Source of the DNA: Chloroflexota bacterium
GTDB taxonomy: Bacteria; Chloroflexota; Dehalococcoidia; Bin125
DNA: 64,000 bases
Assembly: GCA_028874365.1 (NCBI GenBank)
Contig: JAPPJZ010000018.1
Coordinates: 1 to 64,000, forward strand
Direction of reading: 5' to 3'
Shown: one piece after another, positions 1 through 8,022 of the stretch
How positions within the stretch are numbered: the first letter of the stretch is position 1
Layout of the letters: every line of letters starts with the position of its first letter
Program-made: the position numbers and the translations under genes
Notes under the pieces: model-generated
Seen by the model: the letters and a program-made list of their open reading frames with translations, nothing else
What the model was told of the DNA's origin: nothing
Databases searched by the model: none

Positions 1-84
1 GGCGACGGAGAGGTCAACGTCCTGGCGGTCCGAGGAGACGCGGGCGTAGAGCGCGGCGGGAGTGCTGTTGAGCAGGTCCTTCAT
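1..84 (-). CDS. Serine recombinase, N-terminal fragment (runs off left edge)
   Basis: Only the first 28 codons are inside the window. The ATG lies 7 bases after an AAGGAG ribosome-binding site on the minus strand. The peptide contains ALYARVSSDRQ, the signature of the resolvase/invertase catalytic domain in which the serine is the nucleophile that attacks DNA. It is followed by DLSVA, which fits the start of many large serine integrases. Its likely role is integration, excision or inversion of a mobile element. Whether it is a short resolvase or a large integrase cannot be seen. Its position beside a replication-relaxation protein suggests that the left edge of the window lies in or next to a mobile element. 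Confidence 0.75.
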   Translation of the reverse strand, partial: MKDLLNSTPAALYARVSSDRQDVDLSVA

Positions 85-619
85 CTGAGATCTCCTTCTT
101 TGACTGCTCATCGCGGCGCTGCCGTCGCGGGGAGGTGAAACAGGCAGCCCGCAGGGATGTCGGAGGCATTTGATTCCGTGTTCGAAACAGCTTATCCGAT
201 TCGAGGCAGTATCGGTTCATCCCGGAGTAGCACCAATGAGCCGACGACGCGGCGACCCGCACCGGCGACACGCGAGGCGTGCAGTGGGGGACGGACCAGC
301 GATCTGACCATCAGTGAGTCAGCAGCGTGACAAGCCAGCGCGTCAACCGGCGCGGGAAGTCTGCTCACCAGGCCTCGTTCTTGAGCGATCGCGGCGCCGC
401 GCGCAGTGGTTCAGTACTGCTGCCCACGGTGTCGCGGCCACGCAGGGGAGCGTGCGGCCAACTTGTTCGCGCCCAAACGAGGGCAGATACCGACCAGATC
501 ATCCATCGCTTCCTGGGGCACGAGCCGGATGCCGACGCCTTCTTGTGCAAGTTGGGATTGAACGGGTAAGGTGGTCTCCCTCGTGCGAGGAAGTCAGACA
601 ATGGGCATTGGAGGACCGC
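85..619. other. Intergenic stretch without a supportable gene
   Basis: This stretch holds the divergent upstream regions of the recombinase (minus) and the M23-like gene (plus). Open frames cross it, but none has a ribosome-binding site or recognisable protein features. An in-frame upstream extension of the M23-like frame reads as low-complexity arginine/alanine sequence and is not believed. No clear promoter, repeat or RNA was seen. Confidence 0.5.
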
Positions 620-1240
620 ATGTCGTCGTTTGTCGTCTATCCAGGGTTGGCCGGACGGGTAAGTCAAGGTTGGCATCGAGATTGCGGAACCGGGGGTACG
701 CTGTCGGCGGTGGACATCGGAGGAGATGTAGGCGATCGCGTGTACTTTCGCGTCCGCAACACTGGCCAGACACCAATCACGTATCGCTATCGTTACGATT
801 GCGCAGGATATCCAACGGGCACGCGATCGGGCATGATGTTCATGATCGACTCGACCGCAGGCACCTACATCATTCGGTATCTGCACTTGAATCTTGATTC
901 GGGAGTGAGCAGCAGTTGGAGCGCTGCTGTTTCCGTACCGTCGGGCCAGACGCGAATCCGGTCCGTCGGCACCCTATCCGCTGTGTCTAGCAAGACAGGA
1001 ATCAAGGGCTACGATACGGACGAGGACAACTGCGACCTGATGGGTGGATTGACCGATGTCGGGGGCATTTGCAGTTCGGGGCCGCATCTTCATCAGGCAT
1101 CGTCGAACGGCCAGCTCAATCAATGCCTGCAGGCGAATCTAGCCAACAATTGCAGCTCGGGCAGTCGCTGGAGTCTTCCCGATCTCCGTGATCCATTGCC
1201 AGCGAGCGTATCCACAAGTACCGTGCTGTTCTCGAAGTGA
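620..1240 (+). CDS. LytM/M23-like peptidase-fold secreted or surface protein
   Basis: 206 residues. The start is the ATG five bases after GGAGG; the frame stays open upstream but without coding character. The YLHL segment near residue 89 and GPHLHQ near residues 154-159 match the late motifs of M23 (lysostaphin/LytM) zinc endopeptidases, which cut peptidoglycan cross-bridges; the HxH supplies a zinc ligand. The early HxxxD motif is not clean. SAVDIG gives the aspartate (about residue 32), but the place where histidine is expected four residues earlier is leucine; His19 could substitute. Four or more cysteines suggest disulfides and export, although no signal peptide is visible. The stop overlaps the next start (GTGA), so the two are probably co-translated. 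It may be catalytically weak. Confidence 0.55.
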   Translation: MSSFVVYPGLAGRVSQGWHRDCGTGGTLSAVDIGGDVGDRVYFRVRNTGQTPITYRYRYDCAGYPTGTRSGMMFMIDSTAGTYIIRYLHLNLDSGVSSSWSAAVSVPSGQTRIRSVGTLSAVSSKTGIKGYDTDEDNCDLMGGLTDVGGICSSGPHLHQASSNGQLNQCLQANLANNCSSGSRWSLPDLRDPLPASVSTSTVLFSK

Positions 1241-2172
1241 CCCTTGGCTGGCTCCTGGCGTGGGTCGTAGCTCTGCTCGTGATCGCCGCGCATTTGCCGT
1301 CCCGAGTAGTGCAATTGGAGCCAGCCTGTGATGCGGCAAACGAAGTCGTTCTGATCCCCGCCGTACCTGCGCAAATCAGGGTGCTATCGCCGGACGGTGA
1401 GCTGGTTGGTGAATGGACTGCGAGCCAGTACGGGCTGGTTCGTTGGACGACGGGTCGAGAGCGTCTGCTGTTTCTCGGGCCGGGGATGTGCGGCTTGGCA
1501 CTGATGAGCGGGTCGCCGGAAGATGGCAGGAGCACGGCCTTGGCGTATCCAGACCCGTTTTGGGGGTCTGAACTCCTGCCCGGGAGGTCGCTGGCGCGCG
1601 TCGACACCGGCGGCAGCGCGACCCTGGTTCGATTGAGCGGCCCCGTAGCAGAATCGGCGCCGCAGCTGCCTGACCTCGAGAACGGAGTCACGCTCGGGGT
1701 GGGCCAAGTGTATCTGGGAGAGCGCCCCGTGGCGACCAATCTAGGTCAGGACTTCTCCGTCCTCTGGTCGCCTTCCCGATCTTGGCTCGCGCTGATTGCG
1801 CGGCAGCCGGTGCAGACCCGGGCGATGTATCGGATCAGCACCGCTGACAGTGCATGGGAATGGGTCAGAATCGTGCCGGTCGCGGAAGCCGTGCCGGACC
1901 GAGCCGAAACGAGTTCGCCCGATGGCCTCTGGCAGATTTCGGCCAATGGACGGAACATCGTGAGGACGGGAACTGAGCCCCCGCGAGTGCGAGCGCTCTG
2001 GGCGTTGAATGGAGAACAGGCGGCGGTATTGGACGGCGAAGGCATTTGGCTGCTGGATCGCCATGCCCCGGCGCGTCTGCTCGTCGCCGGATGCTGCAGC
2101 CTAGGGCTGGTGAATTGGACTGCCGCTCACCTCTACTACACGGTGGGCCGATTCGGCGAGGGTGACAACTAG
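1237..2172 (+). CDS. Membrane-anchored protein, probably a beta-propeller-like extracytoplasmic domain
   Basis: 311 residues beginning at a GTG that overlaps the stop of the M23-like gene. Residues 4-20 form one hydrophobic segment (LGWLLAWVVALLVIAA), either a signal anchor or an uncleaved signal peptide. The rest is predicted outside the cytoplasm. It contains recurring short strand-turn units such as LSPDGELVGEW, WSPSRSWLALIA and SSPDGLWQIS, typical of WD40/TolB-like repeat propellers. No catalytic motif was recognised. Tight coupling to the M23-like gene suggests that they act together at the envelope, but the partner and role are unknown. Confidence 0.6.
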   Translation: MTLGWLLAWVVALLVIAAHLPSRVVQLEPACDAANEVVLIPAVPAQIRVLSPDGELVGEWTASQYGLVRWTTGRERLLFLGPGMCGLALMSGSPEDGRSTALAYPDPFWGSELLPGRSLARVDTGGSATLVRLSGPVAESAPQLPDLENGVTLGVGQVYLGERPVATNLGQDFSVLWSPSRSWLALIARQPVQTRAMYRISTADSAWEWVRIVPVAEAVPDRAETSSPDGLWQISANGRNIVRTGTEPPRVRALWALNGEQAAVLDGEGIWLLDRHAPARLLVAGCCSLGLVNWTAAHLYYTVGRFGEGDN

Positions 2173-2251
2173 GCCACTCTTGCCCACAGGAAGGTTTAGG
2201 AGACAGCCAATGCCAGTCGCCGAGGTCGGGACCGAAGGGGACCGATAGCAA

Positions 2252-3892
2252 TCAGGCGAATGGCCGACTAATGGTCCTTACCTGGGCGGTTCGCCAGGCG
2301 GAGCCGAGCGGTCCCTCCCGTTCCAGCGAGCGCCGGTCGCCGAAATGGATCGGCAGGCGTTCGCGACTGCGCATCGATTGTTCGCCGAGCACGCGCAGGA
2401 ACCCATCAGCGGCCAGCGGGTCGTCGAACGCGAACAGCACGAGCGGCGGGTTGCCGTGATCGTCGGTCGGGCGGTGCGTGCCGTAGTAGCGCAGGTAGGG
2501 CGCCAGCTTGGCGGCCATGGTCGAGGGCCGGATTGCGCGCCGCTCCCACTCGAGGAAGAACGGCTGATCGCGTCCGTCACATCGGAGTACGCCGAAGGCA
2601 TCGGGCTGGACGGAGCGTAAGCGGTCCTGGAAGCGGAAGTAGCGCGAAGCCCTGTGGGGCGGATCGATCTGGGCCAGCGCCCAGCCGTTCGAACGGGCCT
2701 GGTCGGCCAGCGCCGCCAGGAACCCGTGCACGGCTTCGGTGTGGACGAGGTGGCGCAGCAGCTGGCGTGTCCGGCCGCCTCGGAGGTTGCGCCAGCCACG
2801 GGGCGCCTCAGGGTCGAGCGGCTCGGCGCTCCAGCGCTTGCGCGCCGCCGCGACCGAGGCGCGGTCACGGCGCGCGAGCAAGGCCAGTCCGCGGTCGCTG
2901 AGGGCGAACCGTCGCTTGCCGTCGATCCGATGGTCGGTGAGCAGGTCGTGGCGCTCCAGGCTCGCAGTGAGATGGGAGACCCGGCGGCGTTCGACGCCGA
3001 GCAGCGCGGCCAGGTGGTCGGGCCTCACCCAGGGCCAGTCGCCGATCAGGTCGAGGCTGCGCTTCTCCGCCGGCTTGAGCCGCGCCGGGAGCAGCCAATC
3101 CGGCTCGCGCGCTGCCCTAGCGGCGGCCAGCGGCCGAGGGACGATGCTCCGTACCGGCGGCCGTTCGACTGCCCACTCGCCTTCGGCGCCCAGATAGGTG
3201 AGGGCTTCCTGGAGGCTGAGCACGGCGCTACCCGACGGCGCCCGCCAGATGCGCGCGTCGGCGGAGGCGTAGGCAGCGTCGCGCTCGAGTGCGATGAAGC
3301 AGATGAACGGCGCGTGGCGCAGCAGTCGGCGGGCGTGGCGCAGCCGAACCTCGTCCGGCACCAGCACGAGCACGCCCGAGTAGGTGGGTCCCTCGCGCAG
3401 CCGCCTGATGCGAATGGAAACGGCGGTCCGATCGGCCGTCCGGCCCCAGCGGAGGACGGCGAGCGTACGTCCGTCGGGGAGCGCGAAGGCGGCGTCGGGT
3501 GGCTGCGCGCGGTACCAGCGCAGCCGCAGCGGTCGCTGCACAGCGGCGAGGGCGGAACCCAGCCGGTAGATCACGCCGACCGAGTCCAGCCGCCGCAAGA
3601 GCGTCTGCCGCCAACGCTCGGAGACCGGATGATCGCGCAGGACCGCTTCGCGACTCGTGCCCAGGTGGAGCGCCAGTCGGGCGATCCCGTCCGCGGTAAT
3701 GAGGAACCGCCGGGTCGGGCGGATCAGCTCGGAGGCGTGAGGCAGGTCCTCGACCAGGCCAGAGCATCGCAGATCGCCCAGGCGCTGGTAGACCGCGCGC
3801 TCCGACCAATCCGAGTATGCGGCCAGCTCGAGCCGGTCGGCGAGCGGGAACTCGGCCACCAACTGAAGCAGGTCCCGTTCGATCTCGCGCAT
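2252..3892 (-). CDS. Replication-relaxation family protein (winged helices plus nuclease-like domain)
   Basis: 546 residues. The N-terminal ~75 residues look like a winged helix (RAVYQRLGDLRCSGLVEDL) and a second one lies near residues 270-340 (RRRVSHLTASLERHDLL). The C-terminal third carries PDAFGVLR (about 430) and FFLEWERR (about 445-452). This PD...ExE arrangement resembles the collapsed PD-(D/E)xK nuclease core seen in the replication-relaxation family, which is linked to plasmids and integrative elements. Family members are proposed to help replication or mobilisation of such elements. The ATG has only an adjacent AAGG as ribosome-binding site, so the exact start is uncertain. Function is inferred from family resemblance only. 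Confidence 0.55.
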   Translation of the reverse strand: MREIERDLLQLVAEFPLADRLELAAYSDWSERAVYQRLGDLRCSGLVEDLPHASELIRPTRRFLITADGIARLALHLGTSREAVLRDHPVSERWRQTLLRRLDSVGVIYRLGSALAAVQRPLRLRWYRAQPPDAAFALPDGRTLAVLRWGRTADRTAVSIRIRRLREGPTYSGVLVLVPDEVRLRHARRLLRHAPFICFIALERDAAYASADARIWRAPSGSAVLSLQEALTYLGAEGEWAVERPPVRSIVPRPLAAARAAREPDWLLPARLKPAEKRSLDLIGDWPWVRPDHLAALLGVERRRVSHLTASLERHDLLTDHRIDGKRRFALSDRGLALLARRDRASVAAARKRWSAEPLDPEAPRGWRNLRGGRTRQLLRHLVHTEAVHGFLAALADQARSNGWALAQIDPPHRASRYFRFQDRLRSVQPDAFGVLRCDGRDQPFFLEWERRAIRPSTMAAKLAPYLRYYGTHRPTDDHGNPPLVLFAFDDPLAADGFLRVLGEQSMRSRERLPIHFGDRRSLEREGPLGSAWRTAQVRTISRPFA

Positions 3893-4200
3893 CCTTAGGG
3901 CTCCGCTCTCATCCCAAAACTGTGTCTCACGACGCCCTGCATCCTATCCGAACGGGTATGCTAAGTAGACGACACTGGCCACTGCCGGATCGCAACTGTC
4001 CAGCCCGCACCACGCGACCCGTGAACAGGAAAAGGGAGCAGTGGGACAGTGGACACGGGGTCCCGGCGCCCAGTGTTCTACCGGGCGAGCGCTCTCCGTG
4101 GACAGCAATCGGGCTGAGAGATTCTGCGCGGGCTGGTCGCACGGGGTGTGGCCAGCGGCAGTAGAGCGGCAGCTTCTGCCGGACAGAGATGGAGGCGACG
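3893..4200. promoter_or_regulatory. Divergent intergenic region
   Basis: About 300 bases separate the minus-strand replication-relaxation gene from the plus-strand HTH gene, so it should hold both promoters. GTGGACA occurs twice here (within GTGGACAGTGGACAC, and again before AGCAATCGG), which could be an operator half-site. The 10-mer CTATCCGAAC lies before TATGCT and recurs at the start of the terminase promoter near 30.59 kb. No convincing -35/-10 pair was found. Confidence 0.3.
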
Positions 4201-5148
4201 ATGAGTAGCAACGAGGCCGTTGAGGAGGGGGTGGGGTTGGGCCCGGTGACGGGGGAAGGGCAGCTCTGGGCCCTCCTACAGGACCTGGTGGAGCGGGAGG
4301 GCCGGGACGCGGCGGCGGTGCGGCTGGGCTTGAGCGAGCGCACCATCCGTCGGACCCTGGCGGACCGGCACCTGAGCCGCAAGATGACCGAGGCGCTCTT
4401 GTACGAACGCGATCGACGGCGCGCGGAACAGCCGGAGCAACCGGGTGAGCCTGACGGACAGGAGTCCCCCGCCCCTCAGGAGGAGTCGCGGGGTGGCACG
4501 CTGGACCAACTGGAGCGCCGGGTCGCAGAGCTGGAACGGGAGCACAAGGAGTGGGTCCAATGCTTCGACGATGGCTTGGGGCAGGTGGAGCAGGACATCA
4601 TGACCGTGGAGCGGCGGCTGGGCTTCCGACGGGGTTCTGGCAGGGAGCAGGAGAGCGGCTCCGACGCCCCTCCGCGCGTCCATCCAGATCTGGTCACGGT
4701 CGAACCCATGCCTGACGACGGCGAGGTCTACGGCGAGGCGCTGCCTGTGGTGGCGGAGTGGCGGCGGGCGTTGCGCGCTGTGGAGAAGCCGCCGCACACC
4801 TTGGCCTGGCTCGGGGCGACGGAGCGGCTGCTGCGGCTGGAGATCCAGCTGATCGACGACCGCCGGCTGACCCTGCCGCCGGATACCTCCCCCTGGGACG
4901 ACGTGCGCCGCGACAACGAGTTGCAACTCCGTCAGCATCGGCTGCGGGAGCTGCGCCGCCAGCGGGTGTGGACTGAACCCTTGCACTGGGCTGCGCGCAT
5001 TGTCACTCTGGGGCGCTTCGGCGGGGAGGAGGAGTTGGGACGGCAGATGCAGCGCGAGTTTGAGGCGCGACGGGCCGAGTTGCTGTCGCCGAGCGGAGAG
5101 CGTCGGCATGGGCGCAGTCGGAACGTGGACGCGTCGAGCGAAGAGTGA
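4201..5148 (+). CDS. HTH protein with coiled-coil and conserved C-terminal region
   Basis: 315 residues from the ATG five bases after GGAGG; an ATG four codons upstream lacks a site of its own. Residues ~20-60 contain a helix-turn-helix-like segment (AAVRLGLSERTIRRTLADR). Next come a charged proline/glutamate-rich linker, a short coiled coil (LDQLERRVAELEREHKEW) and a C-terminal helical half rich in Arg/Leu with no known motif. It is probably a DNA-binding regulator or a replication/partition accessory of the mobile region that begins with the recombinase and the replication-relaxation protein. No enzyme motif was seen. Confidence 0.6.
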   Translation: MSSNEAVEEGVGLGPVTGEGQLWALLQDLVEREGRDAAAVRLGLSERTIRRTLADRHLSRKMTEALLYERDRRRAEQPEQPGEPDGQESPAPQEESRGGTLDQLERRVAELEREHKEWVQCFDDGLGQVEQDIMTVERRLGFRRGSGREQESGSDAPPRVHPDLVTVEPMPDDGEVYGEALPVVAEWRRALRAVEKPPHTLAWLGATERLLRLEIQLIDDRRLTLPPDTSPWDDVRRDNELQLRQHRLRELRRQRVWTEPLHWAARIVTLGRFGGEEELGRQMQREFEARRAELLSPSGERRHGRSRNVDASSEE

Positions 5149-5789
5149 CCCGATGTCGGCTGAGGCGTGGGGTGGGGAGGGCATCCTCAAGGGGCCTGGC
5201 AAAAACTTGCGTAGAAAGTCAAGGGCCGGTGAGCGGAAGTGGGGGGCCTGCGCGAACGAGTGAAGGCGCTCGACGGTCGTCCCGAACGGTGGTAGGACAG
5301 CAGGGATGCCGGGATCGATGAGGTCGTTGTGGATGCTGGAGAAGGGGTCGAATACGTGAGGTCGGTGGCCGCACTCTGCCGCCTCCTCCGCGAGCTGATC
5401 ACTGAGCAGGCGAAAGCGGATGAGGGCCGGGTGCACGGCGCGCCGACCGAACTGGTTGACGAGTGACGTGATGCCTGGGCTGAGCGTAGGGCCGCGCCGC
5501 ACGCTTGGGGCTGGCCGCGGGCCGAATGGCGGCGGCCGGAGCTGAGGCTGATCGCTGCCTCTGGTCTCACCCCACCCCGGGCCGACGTTCCTTGCCCCCA
5601 CTCGGCGCAAACGGGCGTTGGCCTGGCTCAGGCGGCTGCGCTGTCAGCTGCCCGTGGTCAGGTGGCTGCACTGGCTGCTGCGGTAGTTGACGCCGGGGCT
5701 ATGGCGCGTGATCTGGGAACTGACCGGCGGGACTCCACACATGAGCAGGATCGTTGAATGGCTCCTCGATCCTGTCGATCGAGCAGGGG
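5149..5789. other. No confident gene; possible decayed reading frame
   Basis: No intact gene is supported. One plus-strand frame from about 5237 to 5757 reads protein-like, with segments VRSVAALCRLLRELITEQ and VGLAQAAALSAARGQ. It is interrupted by TAG near 5297 and TGA near 5464 and lacks a credible start, so it may be a decayed gene or chance openness at high GC. A long antisense frame over this region and the preceding gene is proline/arginine-rich and is rejected. Confidence 0.25.
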
Positions 5790-7811
5790 TCAGGATTCGT
5801 CGGCGTCCGAATCGGAATCCGGCAGCTGCCGATGAGCGGCTGGATAGCCGGAATCGTCGCGCAGGCGGATGCCGCAGTCGGCGAGGTGCTGGCCCGACCA
5901 AGCGAAGTCGAGCCAGCGGGCGTCTGGGCTGAACCAGGGCTGGACGATTACCCGCTGCAGGGGGACGGCCAGGTCGTGAATCCAGCTGGTTGCTGAGCCC
6001 GAAAGCCAGCGCCGCTGTAGGTCGAGCACTGCATCCCTCATCTCTTCTGGGTCGAAGAGCGTTCGCAGATCGTCCAGCGACCGATCGAGGACGGGATCTG
6101 CGAACGCGCCCCAGGCTGCGGGACCGTGGGTGTGCTCGGTGCGGAGCCAGTCTCGAACGGGCAGGGCGGACTGCGGCGTCCCTCCCCAGCGCAGAAGGGC
6201 GAAGCGCTCGCCGTCCAACAACCGCTGCATCGCATGCGCCCGTTCGGCTTGTTCGAGCTCGATCGCGAGGCCGCTCGTCTGCCGGACCATGCCCGAGACC
6301 AGCTCGCCCAGTCCGGGCAGGGCGCGGGCGACCTCATCCAGGACGACGAGCTTGAGCGGGGCGACCCGCTCCCGGCCGCCGGCCGCCCCAACCAGGTCGG
6401 CGACCGCAGCCCGGGTCGCCGCGTCCGGCGCGCGGTAGCCGAGGTAGCCGAGCAGTTCATCGTCCGGCAGCGCCAACTCGGTAAACTGCGGCGCGACCGG
6501 CCCGGACGGCGTGAGCCGGACCGGCGCGCCCACGCTGCGGACCAGCTCGGGCCGGTTCACGGACCAGTTGATCGCCATTGCAATGCGCGGATCGCTGAGC
6601 GCGCCGGCGGGGTCGGGATCGCGCGGCGTGACCAGCTGCAGCGGGCGGCCGCCGATCACTTCGTAGACCTGGTGCTCGGGAAACTGCGCGGCCAGGGCAT
6701 CGATCTGGGCGTCGTCGAGCGGCGAACCGGCCAGGTCGACGTCGCCGTCGGCGAACCTCCGCATCAAATCGTCCGCGGACCCGCTGAACATCCGGATCGC
6801 GTCGAGCCGCGCCAGGCGATGCGCTGACCAGAAGTCGGGCGGCGGTTCGCTCGCCCACCAGCGATCGGAGCGGACCAGAGTGGTCTGCTCCGGCCCGTGC
6901 CCGTGCAGCCGGTAGGGTCCCGATCCATCGGTCCAGGGCTCGCCCGCCGATCCCTCAGGCCAGCGGACGCCGGCCTGCTCGATCGCTTCGGCGCTGGCGA
7001 TCCAGGAGTAGGGTCCGAAGAGCATGTCGAGCGCTGGATGTACCTCGCCCCTGTCGATCGTGAGCACGAACGGATCCTGGTACTCGGTGACCTGGTCGAA
7101 TGCTTGGAAGCGTATGGCGGCCCAGTCGCCGGGCCGACGGGGATCCTCGCCCGTGGCATCCGCGAACCCGCCGGCCGACGATAACCGCTCGATGCTCAGC
7201 CGCACATCCTCGCTCGTGGCCGGTCGTCCCTCGCCCTCCGCATCGATCTGGAAGCGGGCGCGCGGGTCCAAGTTGAACACCCAGGTCTCGAGATCGAGAA
7301 TCTCGGGCGACTCGCAGAGATCCGCCTCCCAGAAGAGCGAAGTGGATCGCTTCCAGCGGCCGATCCGGTGGTAGGTCAACGAGTGCACCCGCTGAGCGAA
7401 GGCCGAGCGGGCGCGGTGCGGGTCCCAGCTGTCGACTGCGCCGAGGCCCGCGAACTGGTGCGTGACCCGGGTGTCGGGACCGGGCATGCCGGTCTGTGAG
7501 CTCTGGTCCGGACGCGGCATCGGTGCAGGTGCTGGCTCGGCGGGCGTCGGCGGAGGCCGCGAGACCTCTGAGCGACCCTGAGCGGACGGCTGCTTCGCCG
7601 GTTGATCACCTGGGCCCGCTTCATCCACTGACCGGGTCACCGGTCGAGCGGGATCCGGCTGGGCGGAGTCGGTGGCTAGAGCCTGGTTCGCTGGCTGCGG
7701 CTCCGCTTCGTCGCCGCAGCCGACCAGCGCCAGGGCGGCGATGCCGACCCCCGCCCGCATGCTCGCTGCGAGCAGTCGGCGGCGGGTGAGCTGTCGCCGG
7801 TGGATACGCAT
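5790..7811 (-). CDS. ABC transporter substrate-binding lipoprotein, family 5 (peptide/nickel type)
   Basis: 673 residues. The start is placed at the ATG that opens an export signal: a twin-arginine stretch (RRRLLA), a hydrophobic core and the lipobox ALVGC with the lipidated cysteine at residue 32. A Pro/Gln-rich linker follows, then the SBP_bac_5 fold; its entry motif resembles WDPHRARSAFAQRVHSLTYH, and a ligand-binding core and mixed alpha/beta lobes run to the C-terminus. Such proteins capture oligopeptides or other solutes outside the membrane for an ABC importer. No permease or ATPase gene is adjacent, so the partner must be elsewhere. No strong ribosome-binding site is visible. The ligand is unknown. 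Confidence 0.75.
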   Translation of the reverse strand: MRIHRRQLTRRRLLAASMRAGVGIAALALVGCGDEAEPQPANQALATDSAQPDPARPVTRSVDEAGPGDQPAKQPSAQGRSEVSRPPPTPAEPAPAPMPRPDQSSQTGMPGPDTRVTHQFAGLGAVDSWDPHRARSAFAQRVHSLTYHRIGRWKRSTSLFWEADLCESPEILDLETWVFNLDPRARFQIDAEGEGRPATSEDVRLSIERLSSAGGFADATGEDPRRPGDWAAIRFQAFDQVTEYQDPFVLTIDRGEVHPALDMLFGPYSWIASAEAIEQAGVRWPEGSAGEPWTDGSGPYRLHGHGPEQTTLVRSDRWWASEPPPDFWSAHRLARLDAIRMFSGSADDLMRRFADGDVDLAGSPLDDAQIDALAAQFPEHQVYEVIGGRPLQLVTPRDPDPAGALSDPRIAMAINWSVNRPELVRSVGAPVRLTPSGPVAPQFTELALPDDELLGYLGYRAPDAATRAAVADLVGAAGGRERVAPLKLVVLDEVARALPGLGELVSGMVRQTSGLAIELEQAERAHAMQRLLDGERFALLRWGGTPQSALPVRDWLRTEHTHGPAAWGAFADPVLDRSLDDLRTLFDPEEMRDAVLDLQRRWLSGSATSWIHDLAVPLQRVIVQPWFSPDARWLDFAWSGQHLADCGIRLRDDSGYPAAHRQLPDSDSDADES

Positions 7812-8022
7812 GCGGTTAGCATATGCAGCTGCGCCAGGGACGGCGCGAGGGAGCGGCCGCACCACAGGGCATGGGCGATGTCACCACCCCATGAGGGCGC
7901 AGACCCAGTCTCACGCTCCCCTCTGCCGGGAACCATTGTGTCGCTGAGATCGTCTCAGTTCTGAGCGGGGCGGCGGCCGGTCGCCAACCTGCCGCCCCAC
8001 AGCTGCAGCGCAGGAGGACCAG

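Noticed and set aside
2654-3898. 414-codon plus-strand frame
   Set aside because: Lies antisense to the replication-relaxation gene, which has recognisable domains; the frame itself is Arg/Gly/Glu noise.
4276-5610. 444-codon minus-strand frame opposite the HTH gene
   Set aside because: Proline/arginine/leucine-rich composition without motifs or a ribosome-binding site; antisense shadow of a good plus-strand gene.
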